Source: Propionibacteriaceae bacterium
GTDB taxonomy: Bacteria > Actinomycetota > Actinomycetes > Propionibacteriales > Propionibacteriaceae
Reading direction: 5' to 3'
Assembly (NCBI GenBank): GCA_024636075.1
Contig: JAGXHS010000166.1
Location: 1-5,507 of the forward strand
DNA length: 5,507 nucleotides
This document shows, in pieces, positions 1-5,430 of the stretch (its first letter is position 1; each line of letters opens with the position of its first letter). The position numbers and the translations under genes were made by a program. The notes under the pieces were generated by a model. That model saw only the letters and a program-made list of their open reading frames with translations, ran no database searches and was not told the origin of the DNA.

Positions 1-266
1 ATCCCACCCTCCTCGCCGCGATCGGGGACGTGGCCCACCCGTCCTGGCGAGGCCGAGCCGTGGGCATCTACCGGGTCTGGCGCGATCTCGGTTACGCGGT
101 CGGCGCCCTGATGGGCGGTGTCGTCGCCGACCTCTGGAGCCTGCGCACCGCAATATGGGTGGCATCAGCCGTCAGCGTCGTCTCGGCTTTCGTGGTCGCG
201 TTCAGGATGTACGAAACCCATTACCGGCCCGCCGACACCATGCCCGAGGGAGCAGACCATGGGTGA
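1..266 (+). CDS. MFS transporter, C-terminal part (5' end outside window)
   Basis: The frame is open from the window edge (first full codon at 3) and reads PTLLAAIGDVAHPSWRGRAV onward for 87 residues to a TGA at 264-266. The WRGRAVGIYR-WRDLGYAVGAL stretch is typical of the cytoplasmic loop and following helix in the C-terminal half of major facilitator superfamily drug/solute exporters. Two hydrophobic segments are visible, around GYAVGALMGGVVADLW and TAIWVASAVSVVSAFVVAF, followed by a short polar tail (RMYETHYRPADTMPEGADHG). This is the last pair of transmembrane helices of an inner-membrane transporter; the substrate cannot be told from this end. The stop codon overlaps the start of the ArsR-rhodanese gene by 8 bp, so the two are almost certainly co-transcribed and perhaps translationally coupled. 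That pairing suggests export of a compound sensed by, or related to the chemistry of, the downstream regulator. Confidence 0.88.
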   Translation, partial: PTLLAAIGDVAHPSWRGRAVGIYRVWRDLGYAVGALMGGVVADLWSLRTAIWVASAVSVVSAFVVAFRMYETHYRPADTMPEGADHG

Positions 267-924
267 GCGATCCAGCAAGGAGGCATTGTTCGCCGAGTTC
301 GCCGCGGTGGGCAAGGTCCTCGGCAACCCCAAGCGGCTCGAGCTCCTCGACCTCCTCAGCCAAGGTCCGCGCAGCGTCGAGAATCTCGCCGCAGCCGCAT
401 CGGTTGGGATGAGCACCTGCTCCGCACACCTGCAGACCTTGCGCGAAGCGGGCTTGGTCGAGCCCCGTCGTGAGGGCAAGCGGATCTACTACTCCCTCAC
501 CGGCGACGACGTTGCCGGACTCTGGGAACACTTGCGGCGGGTCGCCAGGGCCCACCGCCCTCACACGGAGTTCGCTCGACGGGCCTACCTCGGGCCCGAT
601 GACACCGACGCCGTCGACACAGAGGAGCTGCTTCGCCGCCTCGACAACGGTGACGCCGTCGTACTTGACGTCCGCCCCGAGCCGGAGTACGCCGGCGGGC
701 ACCTGCCAGGCGCGATCCACATTCCCTTGGGGGAACTGGCCGACCGGCTCGCAGAGCTGCCGCGGGACGGCGAAATCGTCGCCTACTGCCGTGGTCAGTA
801 CTGCGTCCTCGCCCACGACGCCGTCCGGCTGCTCAACGCTCACGGACTCCACGCCCGACGGGCCACAGACGGCGTCCTGGAGTGGCGCCTGGCTGGCCTG
901 CTGGTCGGGCCCGGAGCCGCCTGA
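259..924 (+). CDS. ArsR-family transcriptional regulator with C-terminal rhodanese domain
   Basis: This is a 221-aa fusion protein. Residues ~8-98 form an ArsR winged helix: LGNPKRLELLDLL, then a recognition helix around GMSTCSAHLQTLREAGLV (50-67), then the wing REGKRIYYSL. Residues ~115-216 form a rhodanese (sulfurtransferase) domain with VVLDVRPEPEYAGGHLPGAIHIPL and the active-site loop CRGQYC, so C177 is the likely persulfide-forming cysteine and C182 closes the loop. The chosen ATG at 259 has a GAGGGAG ribosome site at 246-252 and starts exactly at the ArsR domain; the same frame runs further upstream but only as a shadow of the transporter gene. ArsR proteins are dimeric repressors released by a metal or redox/sulfur signal. 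The rhodanese fusion suggests sensing of reactive sulfur or a related oxidant, which is inference. From memory, M. tuberculosis Rv0324 has the same architecture. It probably controls its own operon with the MFS gene; the operator should lie upstream of the window. Confidence 0.93.
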   Translation: MGERSSKEALFAEFAAVGKVLGNPKRLELLDLLSQGPRSVENLAAAASVGMSTCSAHLQTLREAGLVEPRREGKRIYYSLTGDDVAGLWEHLRRVARAHRPHTEFARRAYLGPDDTDAVDTEELLRRLDNGDAVVLDVRPEPEYAGGHLPGAIHIPLGELADRLAELPRDGEIVAYCRGQYCVLAHDAVRLLNAHGLHARRATDGVLEWRLAGLLVGPGAA

Positions 925-951
925 ACTCTCGATTCCCCTGAACTCTCGATT
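920..951 (+). repeat. 15-bp direct repeat, two copies with a 17-bp period
   Basis: CCTGAACTCTCGATT occurs at 920-934 and again, identical, at 937-951, separated by CC. The first copy contains the TGA stop codon of the ArsR-rhodanese gene; the second ends 2 bp before the AAGGAGG ribosome site of the next short frame. It looks like a local duplication (slippage or deletion scar) in the intergenic leader rather than a protein-coding repeat. No function is evident. Confidence 0.9.
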
Positions 952-960
952 GCAAGGAGG

Positions 961-1023
961 ATGAACCCAATGAGACACACACAACTGCCACCGTGGGGCT
1001 CGGTGCTGGCGGTTGCCGACTGA
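961..1023 (+). pseudogene. Remnant of a PIG-L/LmbE-family deacetylase gene (N-terminus only)
   Basis: A very good ribosome site, AAGGAGG at 954-960, precedes two in-frame ATGs: 961 (no spacing) and 970 (9-nt spacing, the likely start). The frame encodes only MNPMRHTQLPPWGSVLAVAD before TGA at 1021-1023. LPPWxSVLAV is how many actinobacterial PIG-L (LmbE-like, zinc-dependent N-acetyl sugar deacetylase) proteins begin; there it runs on into VAHPDDE, the metal-binding motif. Here the match stops right after VLAV, no VAHPDDE is found in any frame, and only ~70 bp separate it from the convergent kinase gene. I infer that a deletion removed the body of the gene. Support: from memory, ArsR-rhodanese and PIG-L genes are neighbours in mycobacteria (Rv0324/Rv0323c). 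Alternatively it is a genuine 17-20 aa small protein or a leader peptide. Confidence 0.5.
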
Positions 1024-1095
1024 CCCGCATGTCCGTGAATTTCACCCAGCCTCGATCGGTGTGTGGCGTCTGTTTTCCGAGTGAATCTGACTGTC

Positions 1096-2451
1096 TCAAG
1101 GCTCGCACGGAAGTCGCAGCTCGAAGACCGCCCCCGAAACCGCTGCCCCGACAAGCAGAGTCAGTGAGCCGCCGTGGGCCTGGGCGATCTCTCGGCTTAT
1201 CGCCAGGCCCAGCCCACTGCCACCGCTGTCGCGGGCCCGTGCCTGGTCGAGGCGAGTGAACCGTTCGAAGATCCGATCCTGGTGCTCGGCCGGCACACCC
1301 GGACCGTCGTCGGCCACTCGCACAACAGCCCAGTCGCCGTCCCTGCGCAGCGACAGCGTCACAGTGGTGGCACCATGGCGAGCGGCATTGTCGGCCAGAT
1401 TGCGCACGACCTGGGCGAGCCTGGCGCCATCGCCTCGGATCCGCAGCGCAGGCAGGGGAAGCACGTGGACCGCCACCGAGCCATGTCTGCGTAGGTGCTC
1501 GGCCTCGTCGTGCACCACATCGTCCAGGTCGACCTCGTCGTGGGCCAGTGGGAGGCGCCCGTCCAGGCGGGCCAGCAGCAGCAGGTCCTCGACCAGGTGT
1601 TGCATGCGGTCGTACTCGCCCTGGAGGTCTTGGCCGGTCTCCTGCCACAGGTCGAGGTCTTGGCGGGCAAGAGCTACCTCCAGGGATGCCTGCATGTTGG
1701 CCAGGGGGCTGCGCAGCTCGTGGGAGGCATCGGCGACGAACCGGCGCTGGCGCCCTGCGGATGCCTCTAACCGGTCGAGCATCGAGTTCATGGTCTCGGC
1801 CAGGCGGTGCACCTCGTCGCGCGATGCCGGCAGGGGCACCCGTTCGGACAGGTCACCGCCGCCGATCGCGGCGACGCCGCGGCGTATACGCTCGACCGGG
1901 GCCAACGCGCGACCCACGCCCAGCCAGGTAACCAGCGCGGTCAGCAGCAGTGCCGCCGGCAGGACTTGGAAAAGTAGCGACCGCTCGCTCCGGACCGCCT
2001 TCTCGACCGGGGCCAACGACAGAGCCACCACGATCGTGCGCCGCGCCGCCGGGAGTCCGGTCGTCTCCTGCAGGACCCGGAAACGCTCACCGCTGCCGAT
2101 CGGAAGCCCGGACAGCGTGCTGATCTGAAGCCCGCGTTGGGCCGGGTTCGGCCGGACCAGCGCGCTCTCGCCCTCAATGTTGCCGCTGGCTGCCAGGACC
2201 CGCCCGCTACTGTCGAGCACCTGCACCACGCTGGCGTCGTCCTGGGCCGCGGGCAGGACCGACGGTAGCGTCCCGTTGCTGAAACCCGCGATGTCTTGGG
2301 CCCGGGTGCGTGCCGACGCATCCACCCCCGCCAGCAGATCGCGCTGCAGCAGGACGACAAGCGCGACGCCGGCCAGCGCCAGGACTATCGCGACCGCGAT
2401 TGTGGCTGCCAGCGTGATGCGTCCGCGGACGCCAAGTCTGGTCCACGTCAT
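1096..2451 (-). CDS. Sensor histidine kinase (HAMP, HisKA, HATPase_c) of a two-component system
   Basis: This 451-aa membrane kinase has transmembrane helix 1 at ~12-36, an extracytoplasmic sensor region at ~37-157 and transmembrane helix 2 at ~158-180. A HAMP linker follows (~181-233, with LAPVERIRRGVAAIGGGDLSERV). The HisKA dimerisation helix carries the H-box DASHELRSPL with H244 as the phosphorylated histidine. The ATP-binding domain contains the N-box NLADNAARH (351-359), the G1 box DDGPGV (381-386), the F-box FERF (395-398) and the G2 box GGSGLGLAI (410-418). All catalytic motifs are intact and the length is usual for an OmpR/PhoR-type kinase. The ATG (2449-2451) overlaps the TGA of the regulator gene (2448-2450) as ATGA, which implies translational coupling and a cognate pair. 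The sensor region is not one I recognise, so the signal is unknown; a small secreted protein is encoded at the head of the same unit and is a candidate partner or target. Confidence 0.95.
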   Translation of the reverse strand: MTWTRLGVRGRITLAATIAVAIVLALAGVALVVLLQRDLLAGVDASARTRAQDIAGFSNGTLPSVLPAAQDDASVVQVLDSSGRVLAASGNIEGESALVRPNPAQRGLQISTLSGLPIGSGERFRVLQETTGLPAARRTIVVALSLAPVEKAVRSERSLLFQVLPAALLLTALVTWLGVGRALAPVERIRRGVAAIGGGDLSERVPLPASRDEVHRLAETMNSMLDRLEASAGRQRRFVADASHELRSPLANMQASLEVALARQDLDLWQETGQDLQGEYDRMQHLVEDLLLLARLDGRLPLAHDEVDLDDVVHDEAEHLRRHGSVAVHVLPLPALRIRGDGARLAQVVRNLADNAARHGATTVTLSLRRDGDWAVVRVADDGPGVPAEHQDRIFERFTRLDQARARDSGGSGLGLAISREIAQAHGGSLTLLVGAAVSGAVFELRLPCEP

Positions 2452-3122
2452 CGCTTTCGCCCGCCCAGGCGATACCCGACGCCACGGACGGTCTCGATGC
2501 TGACATCCGTCGACGACGCGAGCTTGCGTCGCAGGTGGCCGATGTAGACCTCCACGACGTTCGCGTCACCATCGAAGGCCTGGTCCCAGACATGCTCGAG
2601 GATCTCGGTCTTGCTCACCACATGGTCCGCCCGGTGCGCCAGGTAGCTGAGGAGCCCGAGCTCGCGGGCGGTCAGGTGCAGCTCCTGGTCGCCCAGCCAG
2701 GCCCGGTGTCGTTCCGGTTCGACCCGCAACGACCCGACCGTCAAAGACGGGTCCGGGCCGGCGCTGCTGCGGCGGAGCAGCGCCCGCAGACGGGCCACCA
2801 GCACCACCGGGGAGAACGGCTTGGAGACGAAGTCATCGGCGCCGATGTCCAGGGCGTCTGCTTCGTCGTACTCGCCGTCCTTGGCGGTCAGGAACAAGAT
2901 TGGTGTGGTGTCCCCGGCCGCTCGCACGTTCTTGCAGATGTCATAGCCGGACATCCCTGGCAGCATCACGTCCAGGACGATCACGTCAAAGTCGTGCTCG
3001 CGGGCCGCCCAGTCGCCGTCGATGCCGTCAGAGGCCAGCATCACGCTGAAGCCCTCGGCCTCCAGGGTGTGGCGCAGTGCCGTCGCCAAGGGGCGTTCAT
3101 CCTCCACCACCAGGACCCGCAC
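2448..3122 (-). CDS. OmpR/PhoB-family response regulator
   Basis: The receiver domain (1-~115) starts VRVLVVEDERPLA. It has the acidic pair E7/D8, the phospho-acceptor D51 in VLDVMLPGMSGYDI, T79 in FLTA and K101 in KPFSP. A winged-helix DNA-binding domain (~125-219) follows, with LTARELGLLSYLA, the recognition helix around NVVEVYIGHLRRKL and the C-terminal hairpin IETVRGVGYRL. Total length is 224 aa, as expected for the family. I chose the GTG at 3120-3122 because the receiver begins exactly there and an AAGGAG site (complement of 3129-3134) lies 6 nt upstream. An ATG at 3171-3173 in the same frame would add 17 residues with no family counterpart. It should be phosphorylated by the kinase encoded immediately downstream and act as a dimer on direct repeats such as those at 3568-3583. 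Confidence 0.95.
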   Translation of the reverse strand: MRVLVVEDERPLATALRHTLEAEGFSVMLASDGIDGDWAAREHDFDVIVLDVMLPGMSGYDICKNVRAAGDTTPILFLTAKDGEYDEADALDIGADDFVSKPFSPVVLVARLRALLRRSSAGPDPSLTVGSLRVEPERHRAWLGDQELHLTARELGLLSYLAHRADHVVSKTEILEHVWDQAFDGDANVVEVYIGHLRRKLASSTDVSIETVRGVGYRLGGRKR

Positions 3123-3178
3123 TGTCGTCTCCTTGCCGTTGGTCTGTTCAACGTCAGGGTAGACGCCGTGCATACGCC

Positions 3179-3212
3179 CGCGGGCGGCCGAGAACCACCT
3201 CGGCCGCCCGCG
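3179..3212 (-). terminator. Perfect 14-bp GC-rich hairpin between the secreted-protein gene and the regulator gene
   Basis: CGCGGGCGGCCGAG at 3179-3192 pairs perfectly with CTCGGCCGCCCGCG at 3199-3212 across a 6-nt loop. It begins 15 bp past the stop codon of the small secreted-protein gene and ends about 55 bp before the regulator GTG. There is no U-tract on the minus strand, but hairpins without U-tracts are common as terminators in high-GC actinobacteria. It may end most transcripts after the first gene and let a fraction continue into the two-component genes, or protect the 3' end of a processed mRNA. Confidence 0.75.
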
Positions 3213-3226
3213 TTCAGCACTCCTGC

Positions 3227-3505
3227 TTACTCGTTGCCGTCGAACTGGTGGTCAACGTCGACCCCGTCGGCGTCGGCATGTCCGCCGGGACCATCGGACT
3301 CGCCTGCGGTCTCGCTGTCGGCCTTCTCGGACGATGCCGTGGCGTCGGGCGCGCTCTGGTCGCCCTGCTGGACGGAGCTGGTCTGGTGGGTGTTGGCGAC
3401 CGGTGCGGTACCGGCCGCGAAGCCAAGAGTCCCGGTTCCGGCCAGAGCCGCCACGCCGAGGGCTGTGGCGGCGGCGCCGCCAATGACGATCTTCTTGATG
3501 TTCAT
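3227..3505 (-). CDS. Small secreted acidic protein of unknown function, linked to the two-component system
   Basis: The 92-aa product begins MNIKKIVIGGAAATALGVAA, a classic signal peptide: two lysines, then a hydrophobic core to about residue 31, with likely cleavage near FAAG/TAPVA (~30-37). The mature part is short, low-complexity and acidic: Ser/Thr/Gln-rich (THQTSSVQQGDQSAPDATASS), then an Asp/His/Gly tail (69-92) with ESDGPGGHADADG and DVDHQFDGNE. The tail has two His among many Asp, compatible with divalent-metal binding (inference). No Cys and no lipobox are visible. The ATG at 3503-3505 is chosen because an AGAAGGAAA ribosome site sits just upstream and the signal peptide starts there; the frame extends to 3592 without homologous-looking residues. 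I recall small exported proteins with similar GPGGH...DHQF tails beside two-component genes in other actinobacteria, but know no function. It is probably a target or modulator of the neighbouring kinase/regulator. Confidence 0.8.
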   Translation of the reverse strand: MNIKKIVIGGAAATALGVAALAGTGTLGFAAGTAPVANTHQTSSVQQGDQSAPDATASSEKADSETAGESDGPGGHADADGVDVDHQFDGNE

Positions 3506-3566
3506 GGGGTTTCCTTCTGTTGGGATCATGTGAACAATCCCCACTGTGCAGGCCCGCCCCTGAGCG

Positions 3567-3600
3567 GAACCTGACCTAACCTGTCGATCCATTCAGGTTC
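3567..3600 (-). promoter_or_regulatory. Candidate response-regulator binding site (CAGGTT repeats) upstream of the secreted-protein/two-component unit
   Basis: On the minus strand CAGGTT occurs at 3583-3578 and 3573-3568, a direct repeat with a 10-bp period (one helical turn), the spacing OmpR/PhoB-family dimers favour. A further copy of the motif in the opposite orientation (TCAGGTTC on the plus strand, 3593-3600) makes an 8-bp inverted repeat with 3567-3574. The site lies 62-97 bp upstream of the ATG at 3505, where an activator site would be expected. No convincing -35/-10 pair was found between it and the gene, which fits an activator-dependent promoter but does not prove it. Confidence 0.5.
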
Positions 3601-3745
3601 GACCGCGCCGCACAAGAACCATGCGGAAACGGAGGCGCCATCGCAGCATTGGCGCTCGCGTCTGGGCCTTGACTGTGCAGTCTCGCGGCCGAATGCCACC
3701 GCTACGACGTCATCTCTGGGCCACTGGAGGCATAAGGATGATGAC

Positions 3746-3959
3746 GTGCAAACGCTGGTGGTCGACGACCAGGTGCGGCTGGCTGAGACCATCCACGCTG
3801 GACTCGACGGCCAGGATCTTGAAGTCTGGCTCCAGGCCACGGCTCAAATCGCACGTGCACCCCTCGTTCCCGACTTTGATCAAACAAGTGCGCACTGGCG
3901 GCGCCGCTGATCTTGGTGTCAACAGCGAAACCGTCCGCAGTCACGACGTTACCTATCAC
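3746..3959 (+). pseudogene. Decayed response-regulator gene (receiver start plus possible LuxR-type HTH)
   Basis: From a GTG at 3746, with AAGGA at 3734-3738, the frame reads VQTLVVDDQVRLAETIHAGL then DGQDLEV. This is the first strand, acidic pocket (VVDD) and first helix of a response-regulator receiver. After residue ~27 the similarity stops and the frame ends at TGA 3908-3910 after 54 codons; no phospho-acceptor or lysine motif is present. In another frame, 3900-3947 encodes GAADLGVNSETVRSHD, which resembles the turn and recognition helix of LuxR/NarL output domains (LGVSxxTVRSHV). Together they could be the two ends of a NarL-type regulator (~210 aa when whole) that lost its middle and reading frame. 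The N-terminal match is fairly clear; the helix-turn-helix match is short and could be chance. Confidence 0.45.
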
Positions 3960-4143
3960 GGCAGGCGGGGCGCCTCACTCGTGCCGGAAACCTTCTTCGC
4001 CCGCGAATGCGGCCAGCCCAACCGGCAACCGTCAGGGTAGCCAGGAGTATGTCGCTGCCCGCCTCGCGGGCTTCATCGACACCGGAGAGAAGGCGTACGA
4101 CGGCATCGACGTCAGGGCTATGGCTATCGACTTCAAGCTAATC
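3960..4143. other. Gene-free stretch with coding-like scraps next to the integrase
   Basis: No intact gene could be supported here. Plus-strand frame 3957-4040 (GRRGASLVPETFFARECGQP then a stop) and a different plus-strand frame at 4042-4167 (SQEYVAARLAGFIDTGEKAY, then DGIDVRAMAIDF) both show high G/C at third positions, as in real genes of this genome. Neither has a credible start with a ribosome site, and I recognise neither. They are best read as fragments of genes lost around the 3' side of the integrase. The second frame runs into the last codons of the integrase on the other strand. No terminator for the integrase gene was seen. Confidence 0.4.
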
Positions 4144-5268
4144 TTAGCCCTCCTCAGCCATCCTTGACAGCGCCTCGGCGAGGGCCTTGTCTGCCCCGTC
4201 GAGAGCGTGCGTGTACAGCAGGGTCATGGCCTCGGACGTGTGACCGGCCCGGGCCTTGTTCTCCGCGAACGTAGCGCCCGCCTTGTGCGAGAACGAGACC
4301 CCCGTGTGTCTCAACGTGTGCGGCGTGGCGTCCGGACGTCCAGCAGCGGTCGCAGCCTTGGCAAACGAACGGGCGTACGACGACGAATGAAGGTGCCCCC
4401 CGTTCGGAGCCGGGAACAACAGGCCATCGGGTCCGGAAGCAGCGTGCTGATCGAGGTGCTGACGCAACTCCGGGAGCAAGTGAGGAGGAATGTAGACCAT
4501 CCGCACGCCGGCCTCCGTCTTGGGCTCGCCGACAACGTAGCCGCCGCGCACCTTCACTACCCCGCGGGACACTTCCAGCGTGCCGGCGTCGAGGTCGACA
4601 TCACGCCGTCTCAGCTCCGACACTTCCCCGTATCTCAAATCGCAGTAGGCGCCCAGGAGGACGGCCATCCTCAGCCGCTCCGGCATTTTGTCCGCCGTGG
4701 CGTTCAGTTGCCCTAGCGTGAGGGCCTGGATCTTCTTCGCCCGCTTGGTGCGGATCTTGGTGCGACGGGGCAAAGTCACCGGGTTCACCTCGATGAGTTC
4801 CTGTTCGACGGCGTCGCCCATGATGTTATGCAGCAGCTGGAACGCCTTGGACCGGGCGCGCGGCTTGTCCGGGTCCATCTCCCGCCACCACCGGCGCACT
4901 TCCAGCTTCGTGAGGTTGCGAACCGGCGTCCTTCCCAGCGCCGGGGAGATGTGGTTCCGCAACAGCGAATCGTAATCGCGGCGCGTGGCGGCTCGCAGGC
5001 GCAGGTCGGCCAGCCACTGAGCCGCGAACTCGTCCACCGTCAGGTTCTCGGCAGCCTCCCGTGCGGCCTCGGTGCTGCGCTCGGCCGGAGACTTCCAGAA
5101 GTCGGCCTCGATGAGTCCGCGCTCAGCGTTGAGCCACGCCTCGGCGTCACCAGCGGCCGAGAACGTCACAGGGGCGGTGTGACGGACCATATCCGGCCCG
5201 ACGTAGCTCGCCTGGTAGCGCTTCGACGGCAACCGTCGAATGCTCCCGAAACTCCGTCTCCGCGCCAT
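4144..5268 (-). CDS. Tyrosine recombinase / phage-type integrase
   Basis: This 374-aa site-specific integrase looks intact. The N-terminal ~60 residues (MARRRSFGSIRRLPSKRYQA, VTFSAAGDAEAWLNAE) form a short basic arm-binding domain. Residues ~76-160 are the SAM-like core-binding domain (LTVDEFAAQWLADLR through WWREM and the AFQLLHNIMGDAVEQELIEVNP helix). Residues ~180-356 are the catalytic domain with the full set R212 (CDLRYGE), K250 (GEPKTEAG), H317-x-x-R320 (HTLRH), H343 (AGH) and nucleophile Y352 (LLYTHA). The ATG at 5266-5268 follows a purine-rich GAGGGG site. It catalyses integration and excision between attP and a chromosomal attB; the tRNA 3' fragment ~160 bp upstream is the likely att site. 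No excisionase, replication or transfer gene is visible nearby. The family is typical of actinobacterial prophages and integrative conjugative elements. Confidence 0.95.
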   Translation of the reverse strand: MARRRSFGSIRRLPSKRYQASYVGPDMVRHTAPVTFSAAGDAEAWLNAERGLIEADFWKSPAERSTEAAREAAENLTVDEFAAQWLADLRLRAATRRDYDSLLRNHISPALGRTPVRNLTKLEVRRWWREMDPDKPRARSKAFQLLHNIMGDAVEQELIEVNPVTLPRRTKIRTKRAKKIQALTLGQLNATADKMPERLRMAVLLGAYCDLRYGEVSELRRRDVDLDAGTLEVSRGVVKVRGGYVVGEPKTEAGVRMVYIPPHLLPELRQHLDQHAASGPDGLLFPAPNGGHLHSSSYARSFAKAATAAGRPDATPHTLRHTGVSFSHKAGATFAENKARAGHTSEAMTLLYTHALDGADKALAEALSRMAEEG

Positions 5269-5284
5269 CAGCCCACCCCTCTGG

Positions 5285-5306
5285 CGTGCAACATTCGTGC
5301 AACATC
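5285..5306. repeat. Tandem 11-mer repeat upstream of the integrase, candidate arm-type sites
   Basis: CGTGCAACATT (5285-5295) is followed directly by CGTGCAACATC (5296-5306), a 10-bp identity with an 11-bp period. It lies 17-38 bp upstream of the integrase ATG, between the gene and the att site. Short direct repeats in this position are typical arm-type binding sites for the N-terminal domain of tyrosine integrases, and could also let integrase or an excisionase repress the int promoter. The role is inferred from position. Confidence 0.6.
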
Positions 5307-5328
5307 TGTGGTAACTCTAGTCCATCTG

Positions 5329-5357
5329 AGGGTACTTGTGCCCTACCGTGAGGACAA
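5329..5357 (-). promoter_or_regulatory. Possible integrase promoter (TTGTCC - 17 nt - TACCCT)
   Basis: On the minus strand TTGTCC (complement of 5352-5357) and TACCCT (complement of 5329-5334) are separated by 17 nt, approximating a housekeeping -35/-10 pair. Transcription would start near 5322 and cross the 11-mer repeats before the integrase ATG at 5268. A second candidate -10, TAGAGT, lies a little closer to the gene but with a poorer -35. The matches are imperfect. Confidence 0.3.
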
Positions 5358-5430
5358 TTCGACCTAGGCGTTGAAGCTAGTGAGAGCCGATTAGCTAGCA
5401 ACTTCTGCACAGGAGAAGGAACCTGGACTG

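Noticed and set aside
202..984. Long minus-strand open frame opposite the ArsR-rhodanese gene
   Set aside because: It has no recognisable domain and lies fully antisense to a clearly identified gene.
1035..1045. GTGAATTTCAC palindrome between the convergent genes
   Set aside because: It is only a 5-bp stem around one base and not near a promoter; too weak to call an operator or terminator.
1256..2128. Long plus-strand open frame opposite the kinase gene
   Set aside because: Its translation is Arg/Ser-rich low-complexity typical of an antisense shadow in high-GC DNA, and the kinase on the other strand has every catalytic motif.
3123..3173. Upstream ATG (3173) as start of the response regulator
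   Set aside because: It would add 17 residues with no receiver homology, whereas GTG 3122 begins at the conserved strand and has an AAGGAG site at ideal distance.
2535..3533. 332-codon plus-strand frame across the response regulator and secreted-protein genes
   Set aside because: It is antisense to two well-supported genes and shows no domain-like sequence.
3506..3592. Longer 121-aa form of the secreted protein starting at 3592
   Set aside because: The extra residues bury the signal peptide inside the protein and the frame there crosses the CAGGTT control region; ATG 3505 has its own ribosome site.
3635..3655. GCGCCA...TGGCGC inverted repeat
   Set aside because: A 6-bp GC-rich repeat is expected by chance in DNA of this composition and nothing around it supports a role.
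3526..3959. Minus-strand frames opposite the decayed regulator region
   Set aside because: They lack ribosome sites and recognisable motifs, and the plus strand carries the receiver-like sequence.
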